Shown here: one piece after another, positions 25,080 through 34,738 of the stretch
Position numbering within the stretch: the stretch's first letter is position 1
Layout: every line of letters begins with the position of its first letter
Source of the DNA: Cinnamomum chago
Lineage: Eukaryota; Streptophyta; Magnoliopsida; Laurales; Lauraceae
Reading direction: 5' to 3'
Assembly (NCBI GenBank): GCA_038049695.1
Contig: CP142456.1
Span: 67,917,922 to 67,981,921, forward strand
DNA: 64,000 bases
Made by a program: the position numbers and the translations under genes
The notes under the pieces: generated by a model
The model's input: only the letters and a program-made list of their open reading frames with translations
Databases searched by the model: none
What the model was told of the DNA's origin: nothing

Positions 25080-25115
25080 CTTCATGAAAAAGGCTTCTCC
25101 ACTTGGAATGCTATC
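25080..25115 (-). pseudogene. Locus A exon 3, 3' part
   Basis: Encodes SIPSGEAFFMK up to a GT donor at 25079-25078. The CTATC at 25111-25115 is the second copy of the target duplication. Counting the duplication once, the two parts sum to 65 bp, the exact length of exon 3 in the intact gene. Confidence 0.9.
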
Positions 25116-25766
25116 TGTGTGGGGTCACTCCGTAATTATAGATCTATGTGGGGCCACTCCCCCAATTTCTGGATTGCCCTTGGTCTCGATATTGTCCAGC
25201 TCGGGGAAGCGCAAAACCCATCTCGGTGGCCACATCTGCAAATGCCCACCTCGATCTCGGTCTTAGCCTGATCTCGGCCTCCTATTATTCAGCCATAAAT
25301 GCGCTGCCATGACGGGAGACGGCAAACTGGCAAAAGGAGTGGGCGCCGGACCTAGATAAGTGGCACGCCTTATCTCAAAGTCACGTTCATAGGCATAGGG
25401 GGTGGTTCAATGGGACGTTCCCTTTTTACCTACCCCCACTCAGGAGAAAAAGGTACATACAGATGGGACTTTCATCTTTCCCTGAGGGGTCCAGTCCAAT
25501 GATGACTCTCATGTCTATATAAAGCATGGAGGAAAACTACACGAGGTACGCAACAAGCCTCCCCCCTTACTCCTTCTCCGTTCTTCCTCAATTGTCAAAC
25601 TAACTCAGGCATTGGAGTGCCTTCGGCTGCCTACAGCCAGGGGCTCTGACTTTTATTTTCCTTTTCAGATCACTAGAGGCCCGATCCTTTCCCATAATCA
25701 CCCCAAGATCACCAAATCGAAAGCCTATCCTCTTCTAACCAAGTCCGTAGTTTTTAGGCACTTACA
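25116..25766 (+). repeat. 5' LTR of the Tat-like element
   Basis: 651 bp starting TGTGTGGGGTCACTCC and ending AGGCACTTACA. A TATA-like CTATATAAAGC lies near 25515-25525. It differs from the right LTR by scattered substitutions and the 12-bp indel. Confidence 0.9.
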
Positions 25767-25784
25767 GTTGGCGCCGTCTGTGGG
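25767..25784 (+). promoter_or_regulatory. Primer-binding site (TGGCGCCGTC type)
   Basis: The sequence GTTGGCGCCGTCTGTGGG directly after the 5' LTR is the site usual in plant Ty3/gypsy elements of the Tat/Athila group. Confidence 0.8.
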
Positions 25785-26282
25785 GACGGGATCTTTACCA
25801 AAACCAAATCTACGAAAGCCATGCCTCCAAAAACCAGGTACGGCGGCGAGGGAACATCGAAGTCCCGAAGGGCGTCGTCCTTTCCTCCGCCGGAACAACC
25901 CCCATTTCCACCGTTCTCGCAGCCTTAGCCGCTCCAGTCAGTACTTCTAGAACCGCCCACTGGCGCTCGCTCTGCTCTTCTTCCCCCTCCGGGACCAACG
26001 GAGGCCCCCCCTGTCCTACAGGGGCTATCGGGGATTCCTCGCCAGAGAAAGTCCGGAGGAAAATCCGGTCCCGTGTACTCGGGGGGTGGGGAATTTTAAG
26101 GTGGTCTCGGTATCAGGGAGGTCGGCTTATAGACTCGAGAGCATGGATGACAGAGAATTGCCGCGACCATGGAATGCCACGCACCTCAAGAAATACTACT
26201 TCTAAAATGTACTCAAATGATAAGTCAATAAAAGAGGGATCTTATGGAAGACGCGTGCCTTGTATCTCTCAAGTTGTGAACC

Positions 26283-26500
26283 AAGGCTCCGGTCCTCGCA
26301 CCAGCCTCCTTGAGTTCGGTCATAGGATCAACTCCCAAGGCTCAGGTCATCGCACCAGCCTCCTTGAGTTCGGTCACAGGACCAACTCTCAAGGCTCTCC
26401 GGTCCTCGCACCAGCCTCCTTGAGTTCGGTCATAGGACCAACTCCCAAGATTTCGGTCCCCGCACCAGCCTCCTTGGGTTCTGACATTGGACCAATCTCC
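26283..26500. repeat. 54-bp minisatellite, four units
   Basis: Units begin at 26283, 26337, 26391 and 26447 (54, 54, 56 and 54 bp). Each contains CGCACCAGCCTCCTTGAGTT followed by CGGTCA and ACCAACTC with few changes. It lies inside the Tat-like element between the gag-like start and the antisense gene. Confidence 0.85.
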
Positions 26501-27167
26501 TTGGAACATGAACGAAATTAGCTGCTTTATTTCACTCTCAAGTTGCGAAATTCAGTCTGCGGTTAAGCTCGGCCAAATCTCCCGAACCCTCCAACAACAA
26601 AGTCGCACCCTGGGGTGTGAGTCCAAGCTAACTACAAGGTCTTTTGATAAGGCGTTTCCCTCGGAAGTATGTTAAAGCCCTGACCTTAGGGCCAGATGCT
26701 CACCGATCTCGTCCACTTGGAGAATTGGCCAAGAGACGAGGAGCCTTGTCAAGTCCTAGTCTTGCTGTTCACCGATCTTAGCCACTCGAAGAATTTCTCG
26801 GAAGCAGGAGGCCTCATTTTCATTTAAGGAGCTCGGGTTAAAAGGTTAAACACACACACACACACTGTTGTGTATAGCCGGAAAGCGTTGTGCCTCGGTC
26901 TCATAAAACCACCGAACTCAGCCACTCAGAAGCTTTTCTTTGGTTAGATCGTGGATCTTCGATTTGGTTTGGAATTAAAAGGGCATTCACACATTACGGC
27001 CATAAGAAAGAAATAAAGAGACAACTAAAGAATTGAAAGAAAATTGTTTTTTTGATTGATAAGAAAAGACAGTTACAAAGTTCTGTACACTCCGGAAAAA
27101 GAGAAAAATACATCAAAGAAAAGAAAAAATACAGATATTATTGCCCTACTTTTCAGGCGTCGTAGTT

Positions 27168-29461
27168 TTATTCTCTGGCTCTGGAGGGACGGTTGAAACA
27201 AAATCGGGAGCGCCTAAAGTCTAGGGAGGAGGAACCACGGTGGAGGCCTAGGCCCGGTCGCCCTCGGCAGGAGTCGGGGGCGGAGGAGGGATGACCGCGA
27301 CCTCTAGAAGGGGCTCCCGAAGGGTTGGAGTCAGGCTCTGACTCTGGGCTCGGTATGACAGACTGGAATTGGGGAAGGTTCGAGAATATGGGGTCATCCT
27401 CAGAGACCCCGTACTCTCGAAGAGCTTCCCTGCATCCTATCTCATACAAAACCGGGCTCAAGTCCTTGATTTGAGCCACGTACTCCGCTGATGCCCAATC
27501 CACTCCTTCTTGATATGCCTTTGCGGCTTGAGCACGCAGAGTGGACTCGACATCGGGCCGCTCCTTCCTAGAGGACTCGAGCTCGGCCTCTTTTCCAGCC
27601 AGTTCGGTTTCCTTCATGGCAAGCTCGACCTCTAGTTGATGCACCCTCTTCGCCTTGTCCTCGGCTGCACCTTTCAGGTGCTTCTTTTCGCCTCGCAACT
27701 TGATGATCTCGGCCCTCGCCGCTTTTTGTTCCGTTGCGAACTCGGCGATCTTCTCCTCTGCCTTCTTTATTTCTGCCGCACTAGCCTCCAGGGCATCTCC
27801 CATCTTCTTCTTCTCGGTGTCCATCTCTAGAACCCGTGCGGCTGTCCTCTCCGTCCTCTCCAGTATTATTTGGAGCTTCTGTACATTCTGCAAGGAGACA
27901 AAAGGGGTAGGAAGTCAGAGCGGACGATTAAGGCATAAAGCTTAAAAAATACAAAAGAAGTGAGAATCACCTCAAGCGACGCCTTCATCGTCGAGTAGAT
28001 CAGGATCATTGTCCCGGATTTATTATGCCTCTCCATGTCCAAAGGGAGAGTGCATGCCCGGGCAACCGCCGAGATCGTCCTGGTAGAGGTCCCCATCCGG
28101 TCCTCTACGGTCATGGGTTCGTCGGGGTTGTGGTCAAGGTTGGGCCTGAAGGGCATCGGCTTGAAAGGTCGGAGCTACGGACCCGTTTCCGGAGCCTGCT
28201 CCTCTTCGCCCCCAACGTGAAGCCTCTTTTCAAGAGGGGGCCCCTCACCCTCCTTCTCGGCCTCCACAACCCGTGACCGAGTCTCCTTGGGTGGCCTAGT
28301 GTCCTTGGGCGGCCGGGCATCCTTGGGAGGCTCCTCCGACCTCCCCCTCTTCTCCTGTGGGGGGCCTCGCGCGTTCTTGTCTTTCGCGGAGGAGGAGGTC
28401 TCTGCTAAGCCCGAGGGACCAGAGGGGATGCTGGCTGAAGAGCCTTGAGCAGCGCCAGGCCCGCTGGGGGCACGCTTCGGGGCGGGGGGAACTCGACCCC
28501 TGAGGATCATAGCTCCCAAGTTCTTTAGAGGGGGCGCGGCCCGTCCATCTCCTCTTCTGCTTGGTCTCGTGTGGGGGGGTTGTCTTCAACCAGGATCGGA
28601 CCTTGGGGCTCCGAGGCTTGGCCGCTGGTTTCTGCAAGCGCGAGCACGATCTCCCCTATCGACTCAAGAGGGATCTCGACAGTCTTCCTGGTGTAAGACT
28701 GGTACCGCGGCTTGTACCCGAGCAACGAGAAGGCAGCCAGATCGTGGTGGCCGTGGTAGTGGTAGATCTTCTCTAGCCAGGCGTCGTTCCTTTTCCAACG
28801 ATCGAGGCCGGCCTCTCTCCTCCTTCGCTGAACACCTGCGCAGTAAACAGAGGACATCAGCTCGGCGAATCAGCAGTAAAAACAGATACAAATAGCCCGG
28901 GGAAGGAGTATTTACTCGGTGGGGTCCCAGGTTTTTGTGGAACCTAGGCTCTCCGCTCCACCTCGGTCTCGGACGCCCCGAACTCCCAGTTCCCCGAGAC
29001 TAGCAGACGGTCATCGCCGGCGTACTTGCTAGAGTCCTCCAAGGCGTTAATCAAGGGTCGACGCCTAGCCTTTACCCGAAGATAGTAGGAGTCCTCACCC
29101 CCCCCCCAAACTTGCAGATGTCGTAGACATCCTCTATGTCATACACGCCAAGGTTGATATCCAGGATCCGGTTCAGCTCTGCCACGCCCATTATTATTTT
29201 AAACCCATTTGGCATCAGCTGGAAAGGGCAGATCCGTCACGAACTGAGGCAGGATCAGAGAAGCGGGTGGATAGGAAACCTGACCCCACCCTCAACTACC
29301 GACACCAGAGGGAAAGGCATCCAATCCTTGTATCGGGTGAGGCCGTCAAAAAGGCCCTGGAGGTCATCGGGCTTCACCAGAACGTCAGCTAGTATTTTGA
29401 ACGCCGTCATGAGTCCCTCCAGGGCTTGGGGGCTCTCTAGCCAGTGGGTGTAGATTCTCAT
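27168..29461 (-). pseudogene. Antisense accessory gene of the Tat-like element (Transposase_28-like, coiled coil)
   Basis: Reads opposite to the LTRs. It starts at ATG 29461 (MRIYTHWLESPQALEGLMTA) and continues through VEGGVRFPIHPLL and MPNGFKIIMGVAELNRILDI, phrases that resemble the plant putative gypsy-type transposon domain (Pfam Transposase_28). Two in-frame stops follow the PIHPLL segment. Further on are WLEKIYHYHGHHDLAAFSLL, a Pro/Arg/Ser-rich linker, MPFRPNLDHNPDEPMTVEDR and a long Glu/Lys/Ala coiled coil (about 27440-27880) before a Ser/Arg-rich tail. At least one intron is evident: GT at 27970-27969 to AG at 27889-27888 (83 nt) joins SLE to NVQKLQ in frame. A second acceptor TGCGCAG lies near 28833. 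Function is unknown; decay means this copy is probably not translated whole. Confidence 0.7.
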
Positions 29462-29757
29462 TTTCTAAAAAGCTAAAAAGGGGCGGAAAGCAAAGGGGAA
29501 GGAACAAGGCCTAGAAAAACCTAAGGGGCGGAAACCCTTTGGACGAAAGGAATAAGAGGCAGAAAGAAAGAAACAGAGAAGAGAACTCACAGAGAAAATG
29601 CGACGGATTGCAAAGAGTAGGAAGCAAAGAACGAAAAACGAAGAGTGAAAAAGTCTCCGGGTTCGCTGAGGTTCTGTTTTTAGCAGGGAGTCTTCTTCAG
29701 CAGGGTCTCCTTCAGACAAAAGCAAAGATAAGAGGAGAAAGGGAAGGGGGCGTCCCC

Positions 29758-29765
29758 ATTTTATA
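29758..29765 (-). promoter_or_regulatory. TATA box for the antisense gene
   Basis: The minus strand reads CTCTATAAAATGGGG about 300 nt upstream of the ATG at 29461. Its position inside the element, near the 3' LTR and pointing inwards, suits a private promoter for the antisense gene. No experimental support. Confidence 0.5.
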
Positions 29766-30118
29766 GAGGAACGCCCCTCTTGAATATCGCGCGTGCAAAG
29801 CAACGCTTCGGACTCTCCACACATTGCTTCGATCCCAGTGAACAACCAGACGAAGGGTTACGCGTGGCACCACCGGCCCATCTCCCACCATACCTTGGGT
29901 ACGATATTTATCACCTCGGGCATATGAAGCGACGTTTGTGTGCCCACCCTGGTGAAGCAATTATGATACCGTATTTAATCGCCTAAGGCAAACGAAAGGG
30001 CGTCATGATGAGGATCACACGTCAGCAAGATACAGGAGGACGAGGGCCAGTACGTCTTTTCAATCTTAGCTCCCGACCTCAGAAGAGAATTCTAAGAGGT
30101 CCAGAGCTAGGGGGCAAT

Positions 30119-30781
30119 TGTGTGGGGTCACTCCGTAATTACGGATCTATGTGGGGCCACTCCCCCAATTTCAGGATTGCCCTTGGTCTCGGTATTGTTC
30201 AGCTCGGGGAAGCGCGGAACCCATCTCGGTGGCCACATCTGCAAATGCCCACCTCGGTCTCGGTCTTAGCCTGATCTCGGCCTCCTGTCATTCAACCATA
30301 AATGCGACCATAAATGCGCTGCCATGACGGGAGACGGCAAACTGACAAAAGGAGTGGGCGCCGGACTTAGATAAGTGGCACGCCTTATCTCAAGGTCACG
30401 TCCATAGGCATAGGGGGGTGGTCCGATGGGACGTTCCCTTTTTACCTACCCCCACTCAGGAGAAAAATGTACATACAGATGGGACTTCCATCTCTCCCTG
30501 AGGGGTCCAGTCGAATGATGACTCTCACGTCTATATAATGCATGGAGGAAAACTACACGAGGTACGCAACAAGCCTCCCCCCTTACTCCTTCTCGTTTCT
30601 TCCTCAATTGTCAAACTAATTCAGGCATCGGAGTGCCTTCGGCTGCCTACATCCAGGGGCTCTGACTTTTGTTTTCCTTTTCAGATCACTGGAGGCCCGA
30701 TCCTTTCCCATAATCACCCCAAGATCACCAATCGAAAGTCTATCATCTTCTAACCAAGTCCGTAGTTTTTAGGCACTTACA
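30119..30781 (+). repeat. 3' LTR of the Tat-like element
   Basis: 663 bp, collinear with 25116-25766. Its end at 30781 abuts the target duplication and the remaining part of OMT exon 3. Confidence 0.9.
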
Positions 30782-30815
30782 CTATCAAACATATCACCTT
30801 CAACATGTTCTATGC
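30782..30815 (-). pseudogene. Locus A exon 3, 5' part
   Basis: 34 bp after a GTAG acceptor, encoding IEHVEGDMFDS. It is cut at the target site CTATC (30782-30786) by the LTR element ending at 30781. Its remainder lies at 25080-25110. Confidence 0.9.
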
Positions 30816-30917
30816 CTACAACATTTATCATTCATTCACTTCTCAGATCCAACAAAGGAAGAAGAATAAAGAGGGAAAGAAAAGATTTATTCTTGCTCAG
30901 GAAACAATCGCTAATAC

Positions 30918-31228
30918 CTGGATAATGTGGCGCATCGGCGATGACATGAGGCAAATCGTAATTAATTCCCTTAATGTGAGGATACTTAGAGATGATCATG
31001 TTAAGCATTGCTCCAACACCGCCTCCCACATCAACCACCTCCTTTAAACCTTCAAAGCCCTTGTATGTCTCCAGCATCTTCTTCATGATTACAGTGGAAT
31101 GATTCAACATGGCTTTGTTGAAAACCTAATTAAACCGGGGTTCTGTTTTGGGGTACTCAAACAGGTTCATGCCATGGGCCTTTTCAAAAGGAAGCCCTCC
31201 TTCAAGAATTGCATCTTTCATGTGGTAC
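30918..31228 (-). pseudogene. Locus A exon 2 (SAM-binding part)
   Basis: 311 bp, exactly the length of exon 2 in the intact gene, with CTAG acceptor and GTATTA donor. It encodes [20 protein letters not shown], then FEY...EPRFN, a TAG stop (31128-31126), [19 protein letters not shown] and the motif VVDVGGGVG. The stop truncates the product before the SAM loop. It retains His in NHST, the residue that is Pro in the intact copy. Confidence 0.9.
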
Positions 31229-31421
31229 CTAGTTCACATGAAATTACTACGTCAAAGGAGTTATATATTAAACCGGTTTGCATTCAACTGGGACCCACCT
31301 GAATTGAGAAAGCATACACAATAGGCCCATGCACAACACAGGCAAGAAGAAAGCTAATTACATTCTAAAATACAATGCAGATGAGCGAGTATTGAATTGC
31401 ACTGATCTTTGGACACCCTAT

Positions 31422-31640
31422 TGTTGAGAAGTCCCGCATCCCACATCGCCTAAATAATAGGCTTGACATATCTTAATATACCAGTATGAGCCTTCTACCT
31501 ATCAGCTTAAGTTTTTGGATTGGTACACCGATCCCACCACTTAAAAGAGTATGATTTGTTTTACCAGCATATTAGCCTTTTGGATTGAGAGATCAGGAAA
31601 ATCTCGAGTGTCTTTCATGAGTTATGAATCCCCATAACAT
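31422..31640. mobile_element. LTR/TRIM-like fragment in locus A intron 1
   Basis: Begins TGTTGAGAAGTCCCGCATCC, then CCACATCGCC, the opening style of many plant TRIM and copia LTRs. A TTGGTACACCGATCC phrase follows about 110 bp later. No second copy or target duplication was found, so a solo or truncated LTR is the most that can be said. Confidence 0.4.
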
Positions 31641-31947
31641 TTGTTTTTGAAAGAGAAGACTATATAATTCTTGTAAGACAAACCCAGGACCAGCCCAGCC
31701 CAGCCCAGCCCATTTTTCAAAATACAAACATCCTTTGGTATGAAATATGTCAGGCGGGCCAGGCCTACAACTTCAAGCTTATATAATCCCAGTCCTGGGC
31801 CATTTTAATAATTGGACCAGAACTATAGGCCCCTCGAGCCCAAACAGATCCCAAATCTAAGGCAGGGCATGCATGAAGATTTCAGTATTCAACATCTATC
31901 TCCACAACACCAAGGAGTGAAAAAGCTATATATACATAACACTCTAC

Positions 31948-32360
31948 CAGGGCTCGATGTTGACAATGTCATGGATGGAAAGAAGCAAGGGAGCCAGCGA
32001 GACTCCATCCTCATTCTCAATGAAGAACTTACACACAGGTCCCAAACCATAGATCCTCTGCACGCAGCCATTGTCGCTTTTGACGGTGGACCATGTTAGG
32101 ACCGAGTAGCTAGCCAAGAGTGCCAAGATGCGATCGAGAATGATCGGGGCATCTGGGTTGTGTGTTGGGAGGTGAGAGGCGACCTGGGTCGACGAGAGTT
32201 GGGCCCCTGGGCCAGCTTTGGCTATGATCTCCAGCACGTCCAGTTCTATGGCCACTTTCAGGGCCATAGGGAGGGTGGATGCGCTTGCCAGTTGCATGGC
32301 ATACAAGCATTCTTCGTCTTCAGTAGAGAGCAAGGCCATGGAGGGTTTGAGGGAGCCCAA
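31948..32360 (-). pseudogene. Locus A exon 1 (dimerisation domain)
   Basis: 413 bp encoding the N-terminal dimerisation region typical of plant OMTs, ending in [10 protein letters not shown] with the last codon split by a GT donor (31947-31946), the same phase as the intact gene. The aligned start codon is TTG at 32360; the first ATG in frame is at 32339, seven codons in, so translation could only start late. Confidence 0.88.
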
Positions 32361-32413
32361 TGCAAGTGTATGCTAAAAACTTTTGTAGAGGCCCAATGTT
32401 GAAGTGTCTGCAA

Positions 32414-32419
32414 TTTATA
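32414..32419 (-). promoter_or_regulatory. TATA box of OMT locus A
   Basis: Minus strand GTATAAATTG, 54 nt upstream of the TTG that replaces the start codon. The same 54-nt offset exists in the intact gene, which supports TTG 32360 as the eroded ATG. Confidence 0.65.
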
Positions 32420-32420
32420 C

Positions 32421-33465
32421 AAACTAAGAGTTAGAGTAAAATAATAGTCCACCTCACTGCAGATAATGGATCAGCTATTGTGATGGCAGTAACAATTCTA
32501 ATGTGTAACATTAAAGTTTGGTCTGCAGATTTATTGTTTTAAGCATTATGCAACGTCTCTCTGTTTTTTTCCTCTTAAAATTGCTTTGAAATAAATAACC
32601 ATTTCTAATGCACTGTGCTTTGAAAAATATTTGAAGGAGAATGATTTTTTTTTTTTTTGTGAAAAATTAAATTTGAATCTCACTTTCTCCAATCAACTTT
32701 TTCGCAAAACATGGTGCTTGAGGACCTATAAATACCCTTTCACCCCTTATCCTCTTCAAGCCTTCAATGTGGAGACTTCCATATCTTGCTTTGAGAAAAA
32801 AGAGAAAGAGGACTAAATAGTTCTCTAAAGGCAATTTGAAAGTTTCTAATAAATGGTTTCCTTTGCCATTAGATCTGTACCAACGCAATCAACAACATAC
32901 AGTAGAATGACTTTAAACCCAAAAAATCCATACATAAAGTAGAATGACATGTGAGGGTCGGCGGTGCCACATGGAAAGTTTTTTTTTTTATGAGATGGAA
33001 TTTTTTTGAGAGATGAGATGTGACATCTCAACCTCTGATTGGTCCAACAGGAGATCCGTTTCCTTTTTCTATTCCTAGGCTTTTATTCTTTGTTGGCTAG
33101 TGCTCCGATCACATGAAAATGGTGGACCAAGGGCTTTTGTTTCAAAATTATTGGTTCCACTTGTTCCACCATTCCATGTGATACATGTTTTACATTTAAT
33201 TTCTCAATCTGGAGGAACTTTATTATAATATAAAAAAAATTTCAATCCAACGCATACGGTTAATACTGCTCCAATTTAAAGAAATCTTGGACGAATCATC
33301 GTCTTCTTCATTATTATGATAGAAGATCATCCAATTTGCAGATCACTGCTCCTAGTGACAGCCAGGGATTGGGCGTGAGTGGGTGGGTGTATTAGTATTT
33401 GCCAAAGAATCCTTCTCCCGCAAGGATTACCAGTCCTGTCCTGGATGATTAGGTGAGAAACAAAA
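32421..33465. other. Upstream region of OMT locus A
   Basis: AT-rich, with poly-T runs. No gene recognised. It would have held the promoter of the dead copy; no element beyond the TATA box is clear. Confidence 0.4.
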
Positions 33466-34738
33466 GGCGTGTTTGGCATTGTCCCAGCAGGATGCTTCTA
33501 TGTTCCCATAAGATAAGGTTGTGAAAAACATATTTGATATGTGTAAATCACTGGTCCAAATTTTAATCTCACGGGAAGAAATCTCAAAATTTTGTCCCAC
33601 TTGCATAAGAAAATGGGAACGGGAAATTTTTTTTTTTTTAAATCCTCACGCTTATCCTAAAGGTAGGCCCCATGTTTACAATCTCAAAGAAGGTACCCAC
33701 ACTTTATAATTCTTAAAAGTGGGTTACGTGGTTACAATCATAAAAGGTGGGCCCATATTATAATTCTATAATGGAAGGACCGCATTAAAAATCCTATGAA
33801 TGTGGGCCCTATCTTCTAATTTATAAAGGTGGGCATCACGTTATAATTTCTAAAGATGGGTCCCATGTCTACAATCAAAATAAATGTGGCCCCACTTTAT
33901 AATTCTTTAAGGTAGGTCAAATGGTCGCAATCATAAAAGGTGGGACCACATTGTAAATCCTATGACCGTGGGACCACATTGTAAATATTGTGAATGTAGC
34001 CCCATGTTTAGATTTCTAAAGGTGGGTGTCACATTGAGATTTTTTAATAGTGGGTCCTGTGTTCACAATTACAAAATTGATGGCCCCCACATTATAAGTC
34101 TTATTAAGTGGGTCCACATTGTAAATTCTATGAATGTGCTGTCCCCATGTTCAAATTTCTAAAGGTGGGCACCGCATTGTAATTTCTAAAGTTGGATCAT
34201 GTGTCCACAATCACAAAAAATGTGACTCCACTTTGTCATTCATAAATGTGGGTCATATGGTAACGACCACAAAATGTGGACCCACATTATAAATCCTATG
34301 AATGCGGGCCCTATATTCTAATTTCTAAATGTGGTGCCATGTTCTAATTTCTAAAGGTGGGTCACATATTTACATTCACAAAAGGTGGCCTTACATTATA
34401 ATTCCTATAAAGGAGGGCCCATGTTGTAAATCCTATGAAAATGGGTTCCATGTTTTGATTTTTTAAAGGTGGACCACATTATAATTACTACAGGTGGGTC
34501 CCATGTACAATAATAATAGAGCGGCACAAACAATAAAAGGTGGGTCTCAAATTATAAATCATACGTCCGCTCCTTAAATCGAAACTTTTATAAAGTTACA
34601 AAACAAGTTTCGTACGACATATTCTCAGTAGAGTAATTTAATATAATCATGCAAAACAAGTTCTGTAGAGTATAGTCTCAGCACAACTTGATTCGAGCAT
34701 AAAATTGGGAACAACATAAGAACGATGCCAAATAGGCC
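33466..34738. mobile_element. Candidate hAT/PIF-like MITE with internal GTGGGCC array
   Basis: Left end GGCGTGTTTGGCATTGTCCC; right end read in complement GGGCCTATTTGGCATCGTTC. These form imperfect terminal inverted repeats of about 20 bp. Between 33630 and 34560 the interior is a degenerate tandem array of phrases such as AAGGTGGGTCCCATGT, ACAATCATAAAAGGTGGG and AATCCTATGAATGTGGGCCC, spaced about 30-40 bp. No coding capacity and no clear target duplication. Confidence 0.5.

Larger units (their letters stand above)
25116..30781 (+). mobile_element. Tat-like Ty3/gypsy LTR retrotransposon, non-autonomous
   Basis: LTRs at 25116-25766 (651 bp) and 30119-30781 (663 bp), both TG...CA, flanked by a perfect 5-bp duplication CTATC (25111-25115, 30782-30786). 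The primer site TTGGCGCCGTCTGTGGGG follows the left LTR and a purine-rich AGAGCTAGGGGGCAAT precedes the right one, so it is plus-strand. The 4.35-kb interior has a short gag-start-like frame (MPPKTRYGGEG, from 25821), a 54-bp minisatellite, and a spliced antisense gene (27168-29461), but no protease, RT or integrase. Antisense extra frames before the 3' LTR are a known feature of the Tat lineage. It disrupts exon 3 of the OMT pseudogene. Much of the LTR length difference is a 12-bp tandem duplication (ACCATAAATGCG) in the right LTR. Confidence 0.9.
24542..32360 (-). pseudogene. COMT-like O-methyltransferase pseudogene (locus A)
   Basis: An unprocessed duplicate of the gene at 37912-47219 with the same four-exon plan: exon 1 31948-32360, exon 2 30918-31228, exon 3 30782-30815 plus 25080-25110, exon 4 24542-24845. 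It would have methylated a phenolic hydroxyl using S-adenosylmethionine. Recognisable parts include [20 protein letters not shown], the SAM loop [23 protein letters not shown] and ILHDW. Lesions: the start codon is TTG (32360); a TAG stop lies in exon 2 (31128-31126); a 5.67-kb LTR element splits exon 3; the intron 3 acceptor AG is GG (24847-24846) and the next codon changed from Trp to Arg; exon 4 carries a 1-base insertion and, in the restored frame, a TGA. Any one would disable it. Introns are short (719, 102 and 234 bp). Confidence 0.93.

Noticed and set aside
28111..28640. Several overlapping Pro/Arg/Ser-rich frames as separate genes
   Set aside because: They are alternative frames over the linker of the antisense gene in the Tat-like element.
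31812..32402. Plus-strand frames overlapping exon 1 of OMT locus A
   Set aside because: Shadow frames of the minus-strand coding sequence; the same holds for 46725-47367 over locus B exon 1.
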